A stretch of 64,000 bases of DNA from Fulvimarina uroteuthidis (GTDB lineage: Bacteria > Pseudomonadota > Alphaproteobacteria > Rhizobiales > Rhizobiaceae): the NCBI RefSeq assembly GCF_034321785.1, contig NZ_JAXLPB010000001.1:930001-994000 (forward strand). The letters run 5' to 3'. The notes beneath the pieces were generated by a model. That model had not been told where the DNA came from. It worked only from the letters and a program-made list of their open reading frames with translations, and searched no databases. This document shows, one piece after another, positions 18,270 through 26,538 of the stretch. Position numbers and translations under genes: made by a program. Position 1 is the first letter of the stretch, and each line of letters starts with the position of its first letter.

Positions 18270-19694
18270 TTAAAAGGCCGGCGTTCCGACCGGTGCCGGC
18301 CGGGCATCGTCTCGCAGGGTAAACGTATCGTTCGACGGCGCTTCGGCCTGGTTCGACGAAACCGGCCGTTCTGCGGCGTTGCCCACCGTCCGCAACCAGA
18401 AATCGGACACCATCGCCCGATCGCGCAGGGCGTCGAGGTCTTGGAAGCGGGGAAAGCTCGTCGCGAAGGTCGCCGAACTCATGCGGTGGTGCTTGTAGGG
18501 GTTGACGGCGCCGCCCGCCTCGATGGTGATCCGGTCGAGCTCTTCCAGCAGCGCCAGCGTTCGGGCACCGCGGTTGGGAAAATCCAGGGTGAGCGTGTAG
18601 CCGGGCCGCGCGAAGGCGGTGATGCCGGGACTCGCGATCGCGCCGAACCGCTTGAGGACGGTCAGGAAGGATCCCTGCCCGTGCGTATGGGCGCATTCGA
18701 TTAGCGCCCGCACGCCCGCCGGACCGTGTTCGTCCGGGATCACGCCCTGATGCTGGCAGAGCCCGCGCGGCCCGTAGAGGCGGTTCCAGCGGCCCACGCG
18801 GTCGAGCGGAAAGAAGAAGCCGTCGAAGGGCACGGTGCGCGCGTGGGTTCCGGGCTTGGCCTTGCGATAATAGACTTCGTTGAACGCCTTCAGGGCCGGG
18901 CCCATCAGCGGGCTGACCGGTGGGGTCAGCGGCACGCTCGCGATCGGCGGTCGGCCGACGCCGTCGCGCCTGCCGGATGCCGCATGGTCGCCGCAGATCA
19001 GATGGCCGCGGCCGAACCGTTTGCCCGTCGCCAGGGAATCGATCCAGGCGACGGCGTATTCATGGCGTTCGTCGGCCGCTTCGGCACGCTCGAAATAGTC
19101 CTCCAGCCGGTCGAAGCGCGTCGTCGTCTCGCAGATTTCGGTCGAGCCGACGCGCATCAGCCGGATGGTCGCCTCTTCGATCAGCCCGGTCAGCCCCATG
19201 CCGGAAATGGTGGCGGCGAAGAGATCGGCATGTTCGGTGCGCGAGCAGGTGAGCCGTCCCTGATCCGAGCGCATGAGCACCAGATTGTCCACATGGACGC
19301 CGAACGTGCCCCGGCGATGGTGGTTCTTGCCGTGAATATCGTTGGCGATCGCACCGCCCAGCGTCACGAACTGGGTTCCGGGCAAAACCTGCGGAAACCA
19401 GCCCCTGGGGCCGGCAAATGCGATGATCTCCGACAGGAGGATGCCGGCCTCGGCTTCCAGAAGGCCGGTCTCTTCGTCGAAGCTCAAGATCCTTGCGTTG
19501 CGGCGCGCCTCGATCATGCCGCCGCCCGACAGAAGGCAACTGTCGCCGTAGGAGCGGCCATTGCCGTAGGGCAGGCAGCGAACGCCCGGCTGCCGGGACG
19601 CCCTGTCGAAATCGGCGGGAGAAACCGCATGCGCGCCGCTCGCGACCGATCCGCCCCAGCTCGAAAACCGCACCCGGTCCCCGTGATCAGACAT
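18270..19694 (-). CDS. DprE1-like FAD-dependent polyprenyl-phosphoribose 2'-oxidase
   Basis: A 474-residue member of the vanillyl-alcohol-oxidase fold. FAD-binding YGNGRSYGDS is at 43-52 and DIHGKNHH at 119-126; both are close to mycobacterial DprE1. FFFPLDRV and VLKRFG also fit, with Lys348 in VLKRFG. Lys401 in NPYKHHR sits where DprE1 has its catalytic Lys418. At the site of DprE1 Cys387, the target of benzothiazinones, this protein appears to have Thr369 (YTLTLDFP). DprE1 oxidises the 2'-OH of decaprenylphosphoryl-ribose. The ATG at 19694 overlaps the UbiA stop by 8 bp; a GTG at 19703 is an alternative. Confidence 0.83.
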   Translation of the reverse strand: MSDHGDRVRFSSWGGSVASGAHAVSPADFDRASRQPGVRCLPYGNGRSYGDSCLLSGGGMIEARRNARILSFDEETGLLEAEAGILLSEIIAFAGPRGWFPQVLPGTQFVTLGGAIANDIHGKNHHRRGTFGVHVDNLVLMRSDQGRLTCSRTEHADLFAATISGMGLTGLIEEATIRLMRVGSTEICETTTRFDRLEDYFERAEAADERHEYAVAWIDSLATGKRFGRGHLICGDHAASGRRDGVGRPPIASVPLTPPVSPLMGPALKAFNEVYYRKAKPGTHARTVPFDGFFFPLDRVGRWNRLYGPRGLCQHQGVIPDEHGPAGVRALIECAHTHGQGSFLTVLKRFGAIASPGITAFARPGYTLTLDFPNRGARTLALLEELDRITIEAGGAVNPYKHHRMSSATFATSFPRFQDLDALRDRAMVSDFWLRTVGNAAERPVSSNQAEAPSNDTFTLRDDARPAPVGTPAF

Positions 19695-21123
19695 AGGCCG
19701 CACCGAGGAACATGGCTGCGCCCAGACCGATCATCATCTGCGAGCGCCAGTCCTGCAGGATGAAGACCACCGGGTCCTCGTGCATCTGGTCGCGGCGGGC
19801 CAGAATCCAGATCCGCGAGATGATGTAGAGGAGGATCGGACAGAGCGGCCAGACGAGATAGGGAATGTCGTAGTTCTGCGCGACCTCGGGGCTGTTGATG
19901 TAGAGCGCCAGGACCAGCACCGAGGCGAAGCCCGAGGACATGCCCATCTGGCCGATCGTCTCGATGTCGGCATCCACATAGCCGCGCCCCGTGGTTGCAC
20001 GCCCGGCACCGACGCCGAAATCCTGCAGTTCGGTGAAGCGCTTCACGAGGGCCAGCGACAGGAAGAAGAAGATCGAGAAGGCGAGCAGCCAGAAGGAGGT
20101 GTTGACGCCCGTGGCCTCCGCGCCCGCGATGATGCGCGTGGTGTAGAGGAAGGCCAGCGTCATCACGTCGATCAGCAGCATCCGCTTCAGGGCGAAGGAA
20201 TAGGCCGTCGTCGCGACCATGTAGCCGGCGAGCACCAGGGCGTAGCCGATCGGCAGGAAGAGTGCGGCGAAGACGGAGACGGCGAGAAGCACGGTCGCCA
20301 TCTTCAGCCCTGTCGGGATGCCGAGACGCCCGCTCGCGAACGGTCGGCGACGCTTGGTCTTGTGCCGGCGATCGGCTTCGAGATCGAGGAGATCGTTGAC
20401 GATATAGACCGCGGATGCCGCCGCCGAAAAGCTGACGAACGCCAGGAGGGCGGCGAACAGCATGCCGAAGTTCATGAATTCGTGGGAGAGCGCCACCGGC
20501 ACGAAGACGAGAACGTTCTTCGTCCACTGATGCGGGCGCATCGCCTTGACGGCGGATTTCAGGCGGCCTTTCTCATGATCGATGAGCGTCGATCCGGTGC
20601 GCCTCTGCCAGCGCCGCGCCGTCCGGTCCGGCGCGACGACGGTCGCCTCGGCCGCCGCTTCCAGAAGACAGATATCCTCGTGGGAATTGCCGTAATATTC
20701 GAAGCCGTCCGCGCCGGTCTCCGCCTCGATGCGCTGCAGCTTGCGGGTCGCGGTCAGGTTCACCCCGTCGCAGGACGCCATGACCGCGTCGAACAGGCCG
20801 AGATGGTCCGCGACCGCATGGGCGAGACGCTCGTTGGAGCCGGTCGCGAGCACGATACGGCGGCCGGCCTGCTTCAGCGCCTTCAGCTCGTCCACGATTT
20901 CCGTGCGGTAGGGCAGCGACGCGGCGTCGAACCTGACGCGGCGTGCCAGCTCCGCCTTCAGGCAGGCCTTGCCGCGGAACGCCCAGACCGGCACCTTGAC
21001 CAGAAGCTTCGGGTCCTGGCGCGCGGCCAGGAACAGCGTCTCCCAGAGAAGATCGCTATGGATCAGGGTTCCGTCGAGATCGACGTAGACCGTGCGCTCT
21101 GCCTGTGTAACACGTGCGTCCAA
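19687..21123 (-). CDS. HAD phosphatase - UbiA prenyltransferase fusion (polyprenyl-phosphoribose synthase type)
   Basis: A 478-residue two-domain protein. Residues 10-190 form a HAD domain with DLDGT at 15-19, ATGSN at 93-97 and GNSHED at 145-150. Residues 195-478 are a UbiA-type membrane prenyltransferase with NDLLDLEAD at 243-251, the first Asp-rich motif. In mycobacteria the UbiA protein Rv3806c joins decaprenyl phosphate and PRPP, and a separate phosphatase removes the 5-phosphate. A fused HAD domain would do both steps in one polypeptide. The Azorhizobium noeC locus for arabinosylating Nod factors has related genes. This is the first gene of the operon; the upstream 186 bp holds its promoter. 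Confidence 0.87.
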   Translation of the reverse strand: MDARVTQAERTVYVDLDGTLIHSDLLWETLFLAARQDPKLLVKVPVWAFRGKACLKAELARRVRFDAASLPYRTEIVDELKALKQAGRRIVLATGSNERLAHAVADHLGLFDAVMASCDGVNLTATRKLQRIEAETGADGFEYYGNSHEDICLLEAAAEATVVAPDRTARRWQRRTGSTLIDHEKGRLKSAVKAMRPHQWTKNVLVFVPVALSHEFMNFGMLFAALLAFVSFSAAASAVYIVNDLLDLEADRRHKTKRRRPFASGRLGIPTGLKMATVLLAVSVFAALFLPIGYALVLAGYMVATTAYSFALKRMLLIDVMTLAFLYTTRIIAGAEATGVNTSFWLLAFSIFFFLSLALVKRFTELQDFGVGAGRATTGRGYVDADIETIGQMGMSSGFASVLVLALYINSPEVAQNYDIPYLVWPLCPILLYIISRIWILARRDQMHEDPVVFILQDWRSQMMIGLGAAMFLGAAYV

Positions 21124-21309
21124 TGATCGGGCCTCCGCCTCGGCTGTCGCAGCCGGTTCGCCTGGCCCTGTTGTAAGCAGATGCGATTTTCAAACATTGA
21201 ACGGACGGAGCGTAAGGCTTCGCTTTTATTGTCTGCGGTTAACGAAATACGACCGCCGCGGGACGATCCGCGACGGCCGCAAGGCGTCATGAATTGCCGC
21301 TTGTCCCGA

Positions 21310-22143
21310 TCAATCGACGAAGGCGCGCTCGACGACGAAGGTTCCCGGCGCGTTGTTCGCGCCCTCCTCGAAGCCGCGCGCCAGAAGCAGCTTCTCGGTG
21401 TCCTTCAGCATGGCCATGGAACCGCAGATCATTGCCCGGTCGGTCTCGGGATTGAGCGGCTCGATGCCGAGATCCGAGCACAGCTTGCCGTTCTCGATCA
21501 GGGTGGTGATGCGCTCGCCCCGCGTCTCGCCCTCGCGGGTCGCGCTGGCGTGGAAGAACAGATCCTTCCCCCCGACGATCTCCTGCATCATCTCGTCGGT
21601 CTTCATGTGATCGACGAGCTGGCGCCCATAGTCGAGCTCCGCCGTTTCGCGGCAGGTCTGGGTGAGGATGACCTGGTCGAACTTCTCGTAGGTTTCCGGA
21701 TCGCGCAGCACCGAAGCGAAGGGCGCGATGCCGGTGCCGGTGGAGAACATGAACAGCCGCTTGCCCGGGATCAGCGCGTCGTGGACGAGCGTCCCCGTGG
21801 GCTTCTTGCGCATCAGCACCGTGTCGCCGGTCTTGATCTTCTGCAGATGCTCCGTGAGCGGACCGCCGGGCACCTTGATCGAGAAGAATTCCAGCTCCTC
21901 GTCCCACGAGGGCGAGGCGATCGAATAGGCGCGGTAGACCGGCTTTTCGGCGTTCGGCAGGCCGATCATGACGAACTCGCCCGAACGGAAGCGGAAACTC
22001 TGCGGCCGCGTCATGCGGAAGGCGAACAGCCGATCGGTGTAGTGGGTGACCGAGGTGACGGTTTCGGCGAACACATTGGCGGGAATGGCGAAACCACCGG
22101 TCTCAGGCATCGATTCGGCAGTCGTTTCAGCAACGGAACTCAT
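21310..22143 (-). CDS. fpr: Ferredoxin/flavodoxin-NADP+ reductase
   Basis: A 277-residue plant-type/bacterial FNR. FAD-binding RAYSIASPSWD, NADP-binding STGTGIAPFASVLRD and a C-terminal VERAFVD are typical of bacterial subclass-I FPR. It moves electrons between NADPH and ferredoxin or flavodoxin, and is often part of oxidative-stress or iron-sulphur-cluster responses. The ATG at 22143 was preferred over the frame from 22200 because the family start lies here. Upstream, at 22172-22216, is a strong double hairpin in the leader. Confidence 0.92.
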   Translation of the reverse strand: MSSVAETTAESMPETGGFAIPANVFAETVTSVTHYTDRLFAFRMTRPQSFRFRSGEFVMIGLPNAEKPVYRAYSIASPSWDEELEFFSIKVPGGPLTEHLQKIKTGDTVLMRKKPTGTLVHDALIPGKRLFMFSTGTGIAPFASVLRDPETYEKFDQVILTQTCRETAELDYGRQLVDHMKTDEMMQEIVGGKDLFFHASATREGETRGERITTLIENGKLCSDLGIEPLNPETDRAMICGSMAMLKDTEKLLLARGFEEGANNAPGTFVVERAFVD

Positions 22144-22171
22144 GCAGCGTCCTTCATGGCATGGCCGGAAA

Positions 22172-22216
22172 CCGAGACCAGTCCGGGCGCCTTTCGGCAA
22201 GCGCCACCAGTCTCGG
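22172..22216 (-). promoter_or_regulatory. Double-stem hairpin in the fpr leader
   Basis: CCGAGAC at 22172-22178 pairs with GTCTCGG at 22210-22216, and within it GGCGC at 22186-22190 pairs with GCGCC at 22201-22205 around a 10-nt loop. It lies about 28 to 73 nt before the fpr start on the minus strand. No known riboswitch class is recognised. Confidence 0.4.
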
Positions 22217-22392
22217 CCATTCCCGACGTCTGAATGTCTTTCGCCGACGCTCGAACGAGACCGGCGGTGCGTTGCGTCCCAACATAGGGGAGGCCCGGCG
22301 CTTTCGCAGCACCGGGATGTCCTTTAGTTGCGCCGCTCTTCGAACAAATTTTGCGTTCGGGCCCGCAACGGCGGACGGATCCGCCCCTTCGG

Positions 22393-22899
22393 TCAGAAGA
22401 ACCCGCTCGTCGAGACCCAATAGGCGACGGCGGCGAGAGACGCGATCGGCAGCACCATCTGCAAAGGACGCAGCTTTGCGAAATAGAGCGGCGCGCGGCC
22501 TTTTCGCGCGCTGATCGGATCGAGGATGGCGAGCGCCAGATACCCGGCGATCTCCAGACCGATGCCGAGAAGCGGATAGGCCCACACCACCGCGACGGTC
22601 GCGCCGAACCCCGTCAGGAACAGGAACAGCATCATGGCGAGCTGGGTGGCTTTCGGTCCGCCGGGCTGGCGAAAGCTGACGCCGCGCCGCACGCCGGCAA
22701 GAAAGGTCAGGATCGCCGCGCCCCAGAACAACGTCAGGTTGAGGGTGAGAAACGCCCAATTGTCCGGCAGTACGAACAGGCCGATCGCGCCGGCCACCAG
22801 GGGCAGCATGGCGAGATAGCCGAAGAACAGTCCATCTCCCGGAATCTCGGCGGGCTCCTCGGCCCGGATCGTACGGCTTTCGGTCCTGTCGCTGCTCAT
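22393..22899 (-). CDS. DUF3429 integral membrane protein
   Basis: A 168-residue protein with about five hydrophobic helices. The stretch around FWGAAILTFLAGVRRGVSFR is the hallmark of DUF3429, a family of uncharacterised inner-membrane proteins common in Proteobacteria. The function is unknown. The ATG at 22899 was preferred over 22989 because the shorter form fits the family. It is on its own, upstream of the fpr leader. Confidence 0.8.
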   Translation of the reverse strand: MSSDRTESRTIRAEEPAEIPGDGLFFGYLAMLPLVAGAIGLFVLPDNWAFLTLNLTLFWGAAILTFLAGVRRGVSFRQPGGPKATQLAMMLFLFLTGFGATVAVVWAYPLLGIGLEIAGYLALAILDPISARKGRAPLYFAKLRPLQMVLPIASLAAVAYWVSTSGFF

Positions 22900-23075
22900 C
22901 CTGCTTGCCCTTTCCCTGCACGGCCGCCTCGTCGGGCCGCGACGGATCAACGTTCGGACAGGCCTTCGGGTTCGCGGCCGCCGGCGCACGTGTCGAAACG
23001 CCCCATCGTTCGGGGCGCGCGAGGCGTGGCCCTCGGAGGCAAAAAACCGGTTTCCTCTTTGTCGCCCGGCGCTTT

Positions 23076-24206
23076 ATGAACGATGCCATGTCCGGTCCTT
23101 GTTCCCGTCTCCCCCGCCTGCTCCGCTACGGCCTCGTCTCGGCCGGTCTCGGCGCATGTCTGCCGGCCGTCTCGGCGGCCGAAACGATCGTCGGCGTTGC
23201 CGCGCCGCTGTCGGGATCGAGCAGCCTTCTCGGCGAGCAGGTCGTTCGCGGGGCACGCTCCGCGGCACAGGGCGACACCACCGTCACGACGGCGGACACC
23301 CGATGCAGCGCCGATGGCGGGCGCGACGCCGCGGAACGCTTCGTCGCGTCGGGCGCACGCGTGGTCGTCGGCTTTCTGTGCACCGAGGCGCTGCAGGCCG
23401 CGCTTCCCGTCCTGACGCAGGCCGATATTCCGGTGCTTGCCGTTGGCGTGCGCACGAGCCGCATCACCGAGGCGCGGGAGAAGACCGGATACAAGGTCTG
23501 GCGGATCGCCCCACGCTCGGATGCGGAGGCGCGCGCCATCGCCGATACGATGATCGCGCGCTGGCGTGCCGAGCCCTTCGGCCTCGTCGAGGACGGCTCG
23601 ATCGCCAATCGCGGCCTGACCGACACGGTGCGCCGGCTCCTTGCCGACGAAGGGCTGGAGCCTGCGGCCACCGACAATTATCGGCCGGCGGAAGAAAAGC
23701 AGTTCGGCCTCGCCAGACGCCTGATGCGCACCGGCGTGACGCGGTTCTTCATGGCCGGCGACCGATCCGATATCGCCGTGATCGCGCGGGACGCGGCCGA
23801 ACTCGGTCTCGGCCTCGAGATCATCGGCGGCGAAAGCCTCGTCGACGAGGCGAGCCCGGACCAGCCGCTGGCCGAAGGCGTCACCGCTGTCGCTCCGCCG
23901 CTCCGCCACGCGGCACCGGCGGCGGACGGGTCCGCCGCGCAGGATCTTCGCGGCTATGCCGGCCCGGCCCATGCGGCGATGCAGATCGCGCAGGCGGCCG
24001 TCTCGACGCTCGCCGGCTCGACCATCGAGGAGCGCAGTCTGGCCGACATCTTGAACGAGGCCACGTTCGAGACGCTTCTCGGGCCCGTCGATTTCGACGC
24101 GAACGGCGACAGCGACGCGGTTCGCTATCGTGCCCTGCGCTGGAACGGCGAGGCCTTCGTGCCCGAGGCGGGCGAGGACGCGGCGCCGCAGGAACCGCCC
24201 GAATGA
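23076..24206 (+). CDS. Periplasmic binding protein, branched-chain amino acid/amide type
   Basis: A 376-residue protein with a signal peptide (about residues 1-34 ending SAAE) and a Peripla_BP_6 fold, beginning VGVAAPLSGSSSLLGEQVVRG. This family binds amino acids, amides or small organic solutes for ABC uptake or senses them. No permease or ATPase gene is nearby, so its partner is elsewhere or it has a signalling use. The ATG at 23076 (MNDAM) or the one at 23088 could be used. Its stop overlaps the ATG of the P1 peptidase by 4 bp, so the two are coupled. Confidence 0.82.
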   Translation: MNDAMSGPCSRLPRLLRYGLVSAGLGACLPAVSAAETIVGVAAPLSGSSSLLGEQVVRGARSAAQGDTTVTTADTRCSADGGRDAAERFVASGARVVVGFLCTEALQAALPVLTQADIPVLAVGVRTSRITEAREKTGYKVWRIAPRSDAEARAIADTMIARWRAEPFGLVEDGSIANRGLTDTVRRLLADEGLEPAATDNYRPAEEKQFGLARRLMRTGVTRFFMAGDRSDIAVIARDAAELGLGLEIIGGESLVDEASPDQPLAEGVTAVAPPLRHAAPAADGSAAQDLRGYAGPAHAAMQIAQAAVSTLAGSTIEERSLADILNEATFETLLGPVDFDANGDSDAVRYRALRWNGEAFVPEAGEDAAPQEPPE

Positions 24207-25195
24207 GCGAAAACACGCCCCTCTGGCGCGCGGGCGCGCGCAACGACATCACCGACGTCGAGGGCCTCGCGGTCGGCAATGCGCAGGACCGCGAACTGGC
24301 AAGCGGCACGACGGTCGTCCTGTTCGACGCACCCGCCACCGCCTCGGTCTCGATCCTCGGCGGCGCGCCGGGCACGCGCGAGACCGATCTTCTCGGTCCG
24401 GAAAATCTCGTCGGCGGCGTCGATGCGCTGGTCCTGTCCGGCGGCTCGGCGTTCGGGCTCGATGCGCCGGGCGGCGTCCAGGCCCACCTTCGCGAGGAAG
24501 GGCGCGGCTTTGCCGTGGGCACGGCCCGCGTGCCCATCGTTCCCGGCGCGATCCTCTTCGATCTCCTCAATGGCGGCGACAAGGGCTGGGGCCGTTATCC
24601 ACCCTACCGGGAGCTCGGCTACGCCGCCGCGACGGGCGCTTCGAAAGATCCGGTGGTCTGCGGGCGATCGGGTTCGGGCTACGGCGCGATGACCGCACGC
24701 ATGCGCGGCGGACTCGGCACCGCCTCCTGCGTCCTTGCCTCCGGCGTCACCATCGCGGCCCTCGTCGCCGTCAACGCCGCCGGCTCCGCCACGATCGGCT
24801 CCGGGCCCCATTTCTGGGCCGCGCCCTTCGAGATCGACGGCGAGTTCGGCGGGCGGGGCCTGCCCTGCCCACTGCCGCGGGACGCCGCCTCTCCGTTCTC
24901 GAAACTGCACGTTTCAGCGGGCGGCAACACGACCATCGGCATTCTTGCGACCGATGCGACCCTCGACAAGCCGGCCCTGAAACGCCTCGCCGTCGCGGGC
25001 CAGGACGGCTACGCGAAAGCGATCTGGCCCTCCCATACCGATTTCGACGGCGATCTCGTCTTCGCCGCCGCAACGGCGCGGCGCGCGGTCCCCGCCGACG
25101 CCGTCTCGCGGATCGAACTCATGGCGGCGGGCGCGGCCGTCATGGCCCGGGCCGTCGCGCGCGGCGTGTTCGAAGCGAACCGCGATCATCCATGA
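24203..25195 (+). CDS. P1-family peptidase (DmpA/L-aminopeptidase-D-esterase type)
   Basis: A 330-residue autoprocessing peptidase of the S58/P1 family. The core motifs LSGGSAFGLDA (about 79-88) and NTTIGILATDA (from 242) are present. In DmpA the chain is cut before a Ser that becomes the N-terminal nucleophile; here the equivalent would be Thr243 after Asn242 (a Ser-to-Thr exchange seen in related members). It presumably removes N-terminal residues from peptides or beta-peptide-like compounds. Coupling by a 4-bp overlap to the binding-protein gene suggests linked roles in peptide scavenging, but the link is inference. Confidence 0.85.
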   Translation: MSENTPLWRAGARNDITDVEGLAVGNAQDRELASGTTVVLFDAPATASVSILGGAPGTRETDLLGPENLVGGVDALVLSGGSAFGLDAPGGVQAHLREEGRGFAVGTARVPIVPGAILFDLLNGGDKGWGRYPPYRELGYAAATGASKDPVVCGRSGSGYGAMTARMRGGLGTASCVLASGVTIAALVAVNAAGSATIGSGPHFWAAPFEIDGEFGGRGLPCPLPRDAASPFSKLHVSAGGNTTIGILATDATLDKPALKRLAVAGQDGYAKAIWPSHTDFDGDLVFAAATARRAVPADAVSRIELMAAGAAVMARAVARGVFEANRDHP

Positions 25196-25284
25196 CGCAC
25201 GAAGCGATCTTGCCGGCGGGCGCAAACCGGGCGAAGCTCGCCGCCCCGGCGACCCGTCCCTGCCGGCAGAGGAGTAACCTTTCG

Positions 25285-25608
25285 ATGCGATCCCTGTCGT
25301 CCTGCCTTGCCGCAGCGTGCCTGGCTTTCATGGTGCCGTCCGCCGCGAAAGCGAACGCCGAGGCGCCGCCCTTCGTCGGCACATGGGATTGCGGCGTCGC
25401 CGTCTTCACCTTCACGGATAACGTCTACGACAATGGGAGCGAGGATCTGCCGATCCGCCATGTCGAGACCGGCGCGGACGGAGCCTACACCCTCGTCTTC
25501 GACGAGGATTACCGCATCACGCTTTCGGGCTTTACCGGGAAAGAGATGGGCTGGTACTCTCACGCGAGCGGCGACGATTTCGACTGCACGCGCATCACGG
25601 CCCGCTGA
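25285..25608 (+). CDS. Small secreted protein of unknown function
   Basis: A 107-residue protein with a signal peptide (MRSLSSCLAAACLAFMVPSAAKANA) and a compact, beta-rich body starting FVGTWDCGV. Two cysteines (in WDCG and DFDCTR) could pair in the periplasm. I recognise no family. The ATG at 25285 has a GGAG ribosome-binding site nine bases upstream. It is the first of two adjacent secreted unknowns; the DUF2259 gene starts 19 bp later. Confidence 0.72.
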   Translation: MRSLSSCLAAACLAFMVPSAAKANAEAPPFVGTWDCGVAVFTFTDNVYDNGSEDLPIRHVETGADGAYTLVFDEDYRITLSGFTGKEMGWYSHASGDDFDCTRITAR

Positions 25609-25627
25609 TCGAGGGACACCCGAAGAC

Positions 25628-26389
25628 ATGGCGCAAGGGCAGACGTCGGCAGGCGGAAGAGGAGCGTTCGGGACCCGAATGGTCTTGGGCCTTCTGCTCG
25701 CCGCGTTCGGTTTCGGCAGCTCGGCCGCCGCCGGCGACATCGCCACCCTCGAGCCGATCGGCTTTTCGCAGGACGGCGATCTCTTCGCCTATCAGGAATC
25801 CGGCATCCAGGACGGCTCCGGCTTTCCCTATGCGCATATCTTCGTGCTCGACCTGAACGCGGACCGTTTCGTCGATCCCTCGCCGGTCCGGGTGCTGCTG
25901 AAGGACGAGGCGGCGAGCGTCGCGGACGCGATGAGCGAAGCGCGCGCAATGGTCGCCATGCTGTTGGCCGAACGTCTCGCCGATCCCCGCAAGGGAGAGG
26001 TGGTCGTCGAAAACCTGCCGACCGACCTGTCGGCCGATCCGAAGACCGCCCGCTTCGTGCCCCGGGCGATTTTGCCCCCGATCGACGATCCGATCGAACT
26101 GCGCCTCTCCACCTTCGCGCTTCAGGGGCCGGAGTTCTGCGAGGCCGAGACGCGCGGCTTCCGGCTGGCCCGGATCGCGCTGGTCGCCGGCGCGGCGACG
26201 TCCGTCCTCCACGAGGATACCGGTATTCCGGTCTCGCGGTCATGCCCGCTCGACTACGGCATTCGCCAGGTGCGCATCTACGAGAAGCCCTCCGGCGGAT
26301 TTGCGGGCGTCGCGCTGCTCACCGTGACGAGCCGCGGCTTCGAAGGTCCCGACATCCGCCATATCGCCCTGCCGGTGCCGCTGGACTGA
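25628..26389 (+). CDS. Secreted DUF2259 protein
   Basis: A 253-residue protein with an N-terminal signal region (GLLLAAFGFGSSAAAGD). The body begins with IATLEPIGFSQDGDLFAYQESGIQDGSG, the start of DUF2259, an alphaproteobacterial periplasmic family of unknown role. It lies 19 bp downstream of the small secreted gene and is probably co-transcribed with it. Confidence 0.8.
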   Translation: MAQGQTSAGGRGAFGTRMVLGLLLAAFGFGSSAAAGDIATLEPIGFSQDGDLFAYQESGIQDGSGFPYAHIFVLDLNADRFVDPSPVRVLLKDEAASVADAMSEARAMVAMLLAERLADPRKGEVVVENLPTDLSADPKTARFVPRAILPPIDDPIELRLSTFALQGPEFCEAETRGFRLARIALVAGAATSVLHEDTGIPVSRSCPLDYGIRQVRIYEKPSGGFAGVALLTVTSRGFEGPDIRHIALPVPLD

Positions 26390-26538
26390 GAGGGCGCCTT
26401 GCGGGCCAGGACAGCCGGCGATAGGCCCTCGGCAAGGATCGGCCGGACGCCCGGACGGGGTTTCGATTGAGCCTTGGCAAGCGGTCTGTTAGATCGCAGG
26501 GCGAACCGTTCCGCCACACGCCGTCGAAAGTCCACGCC

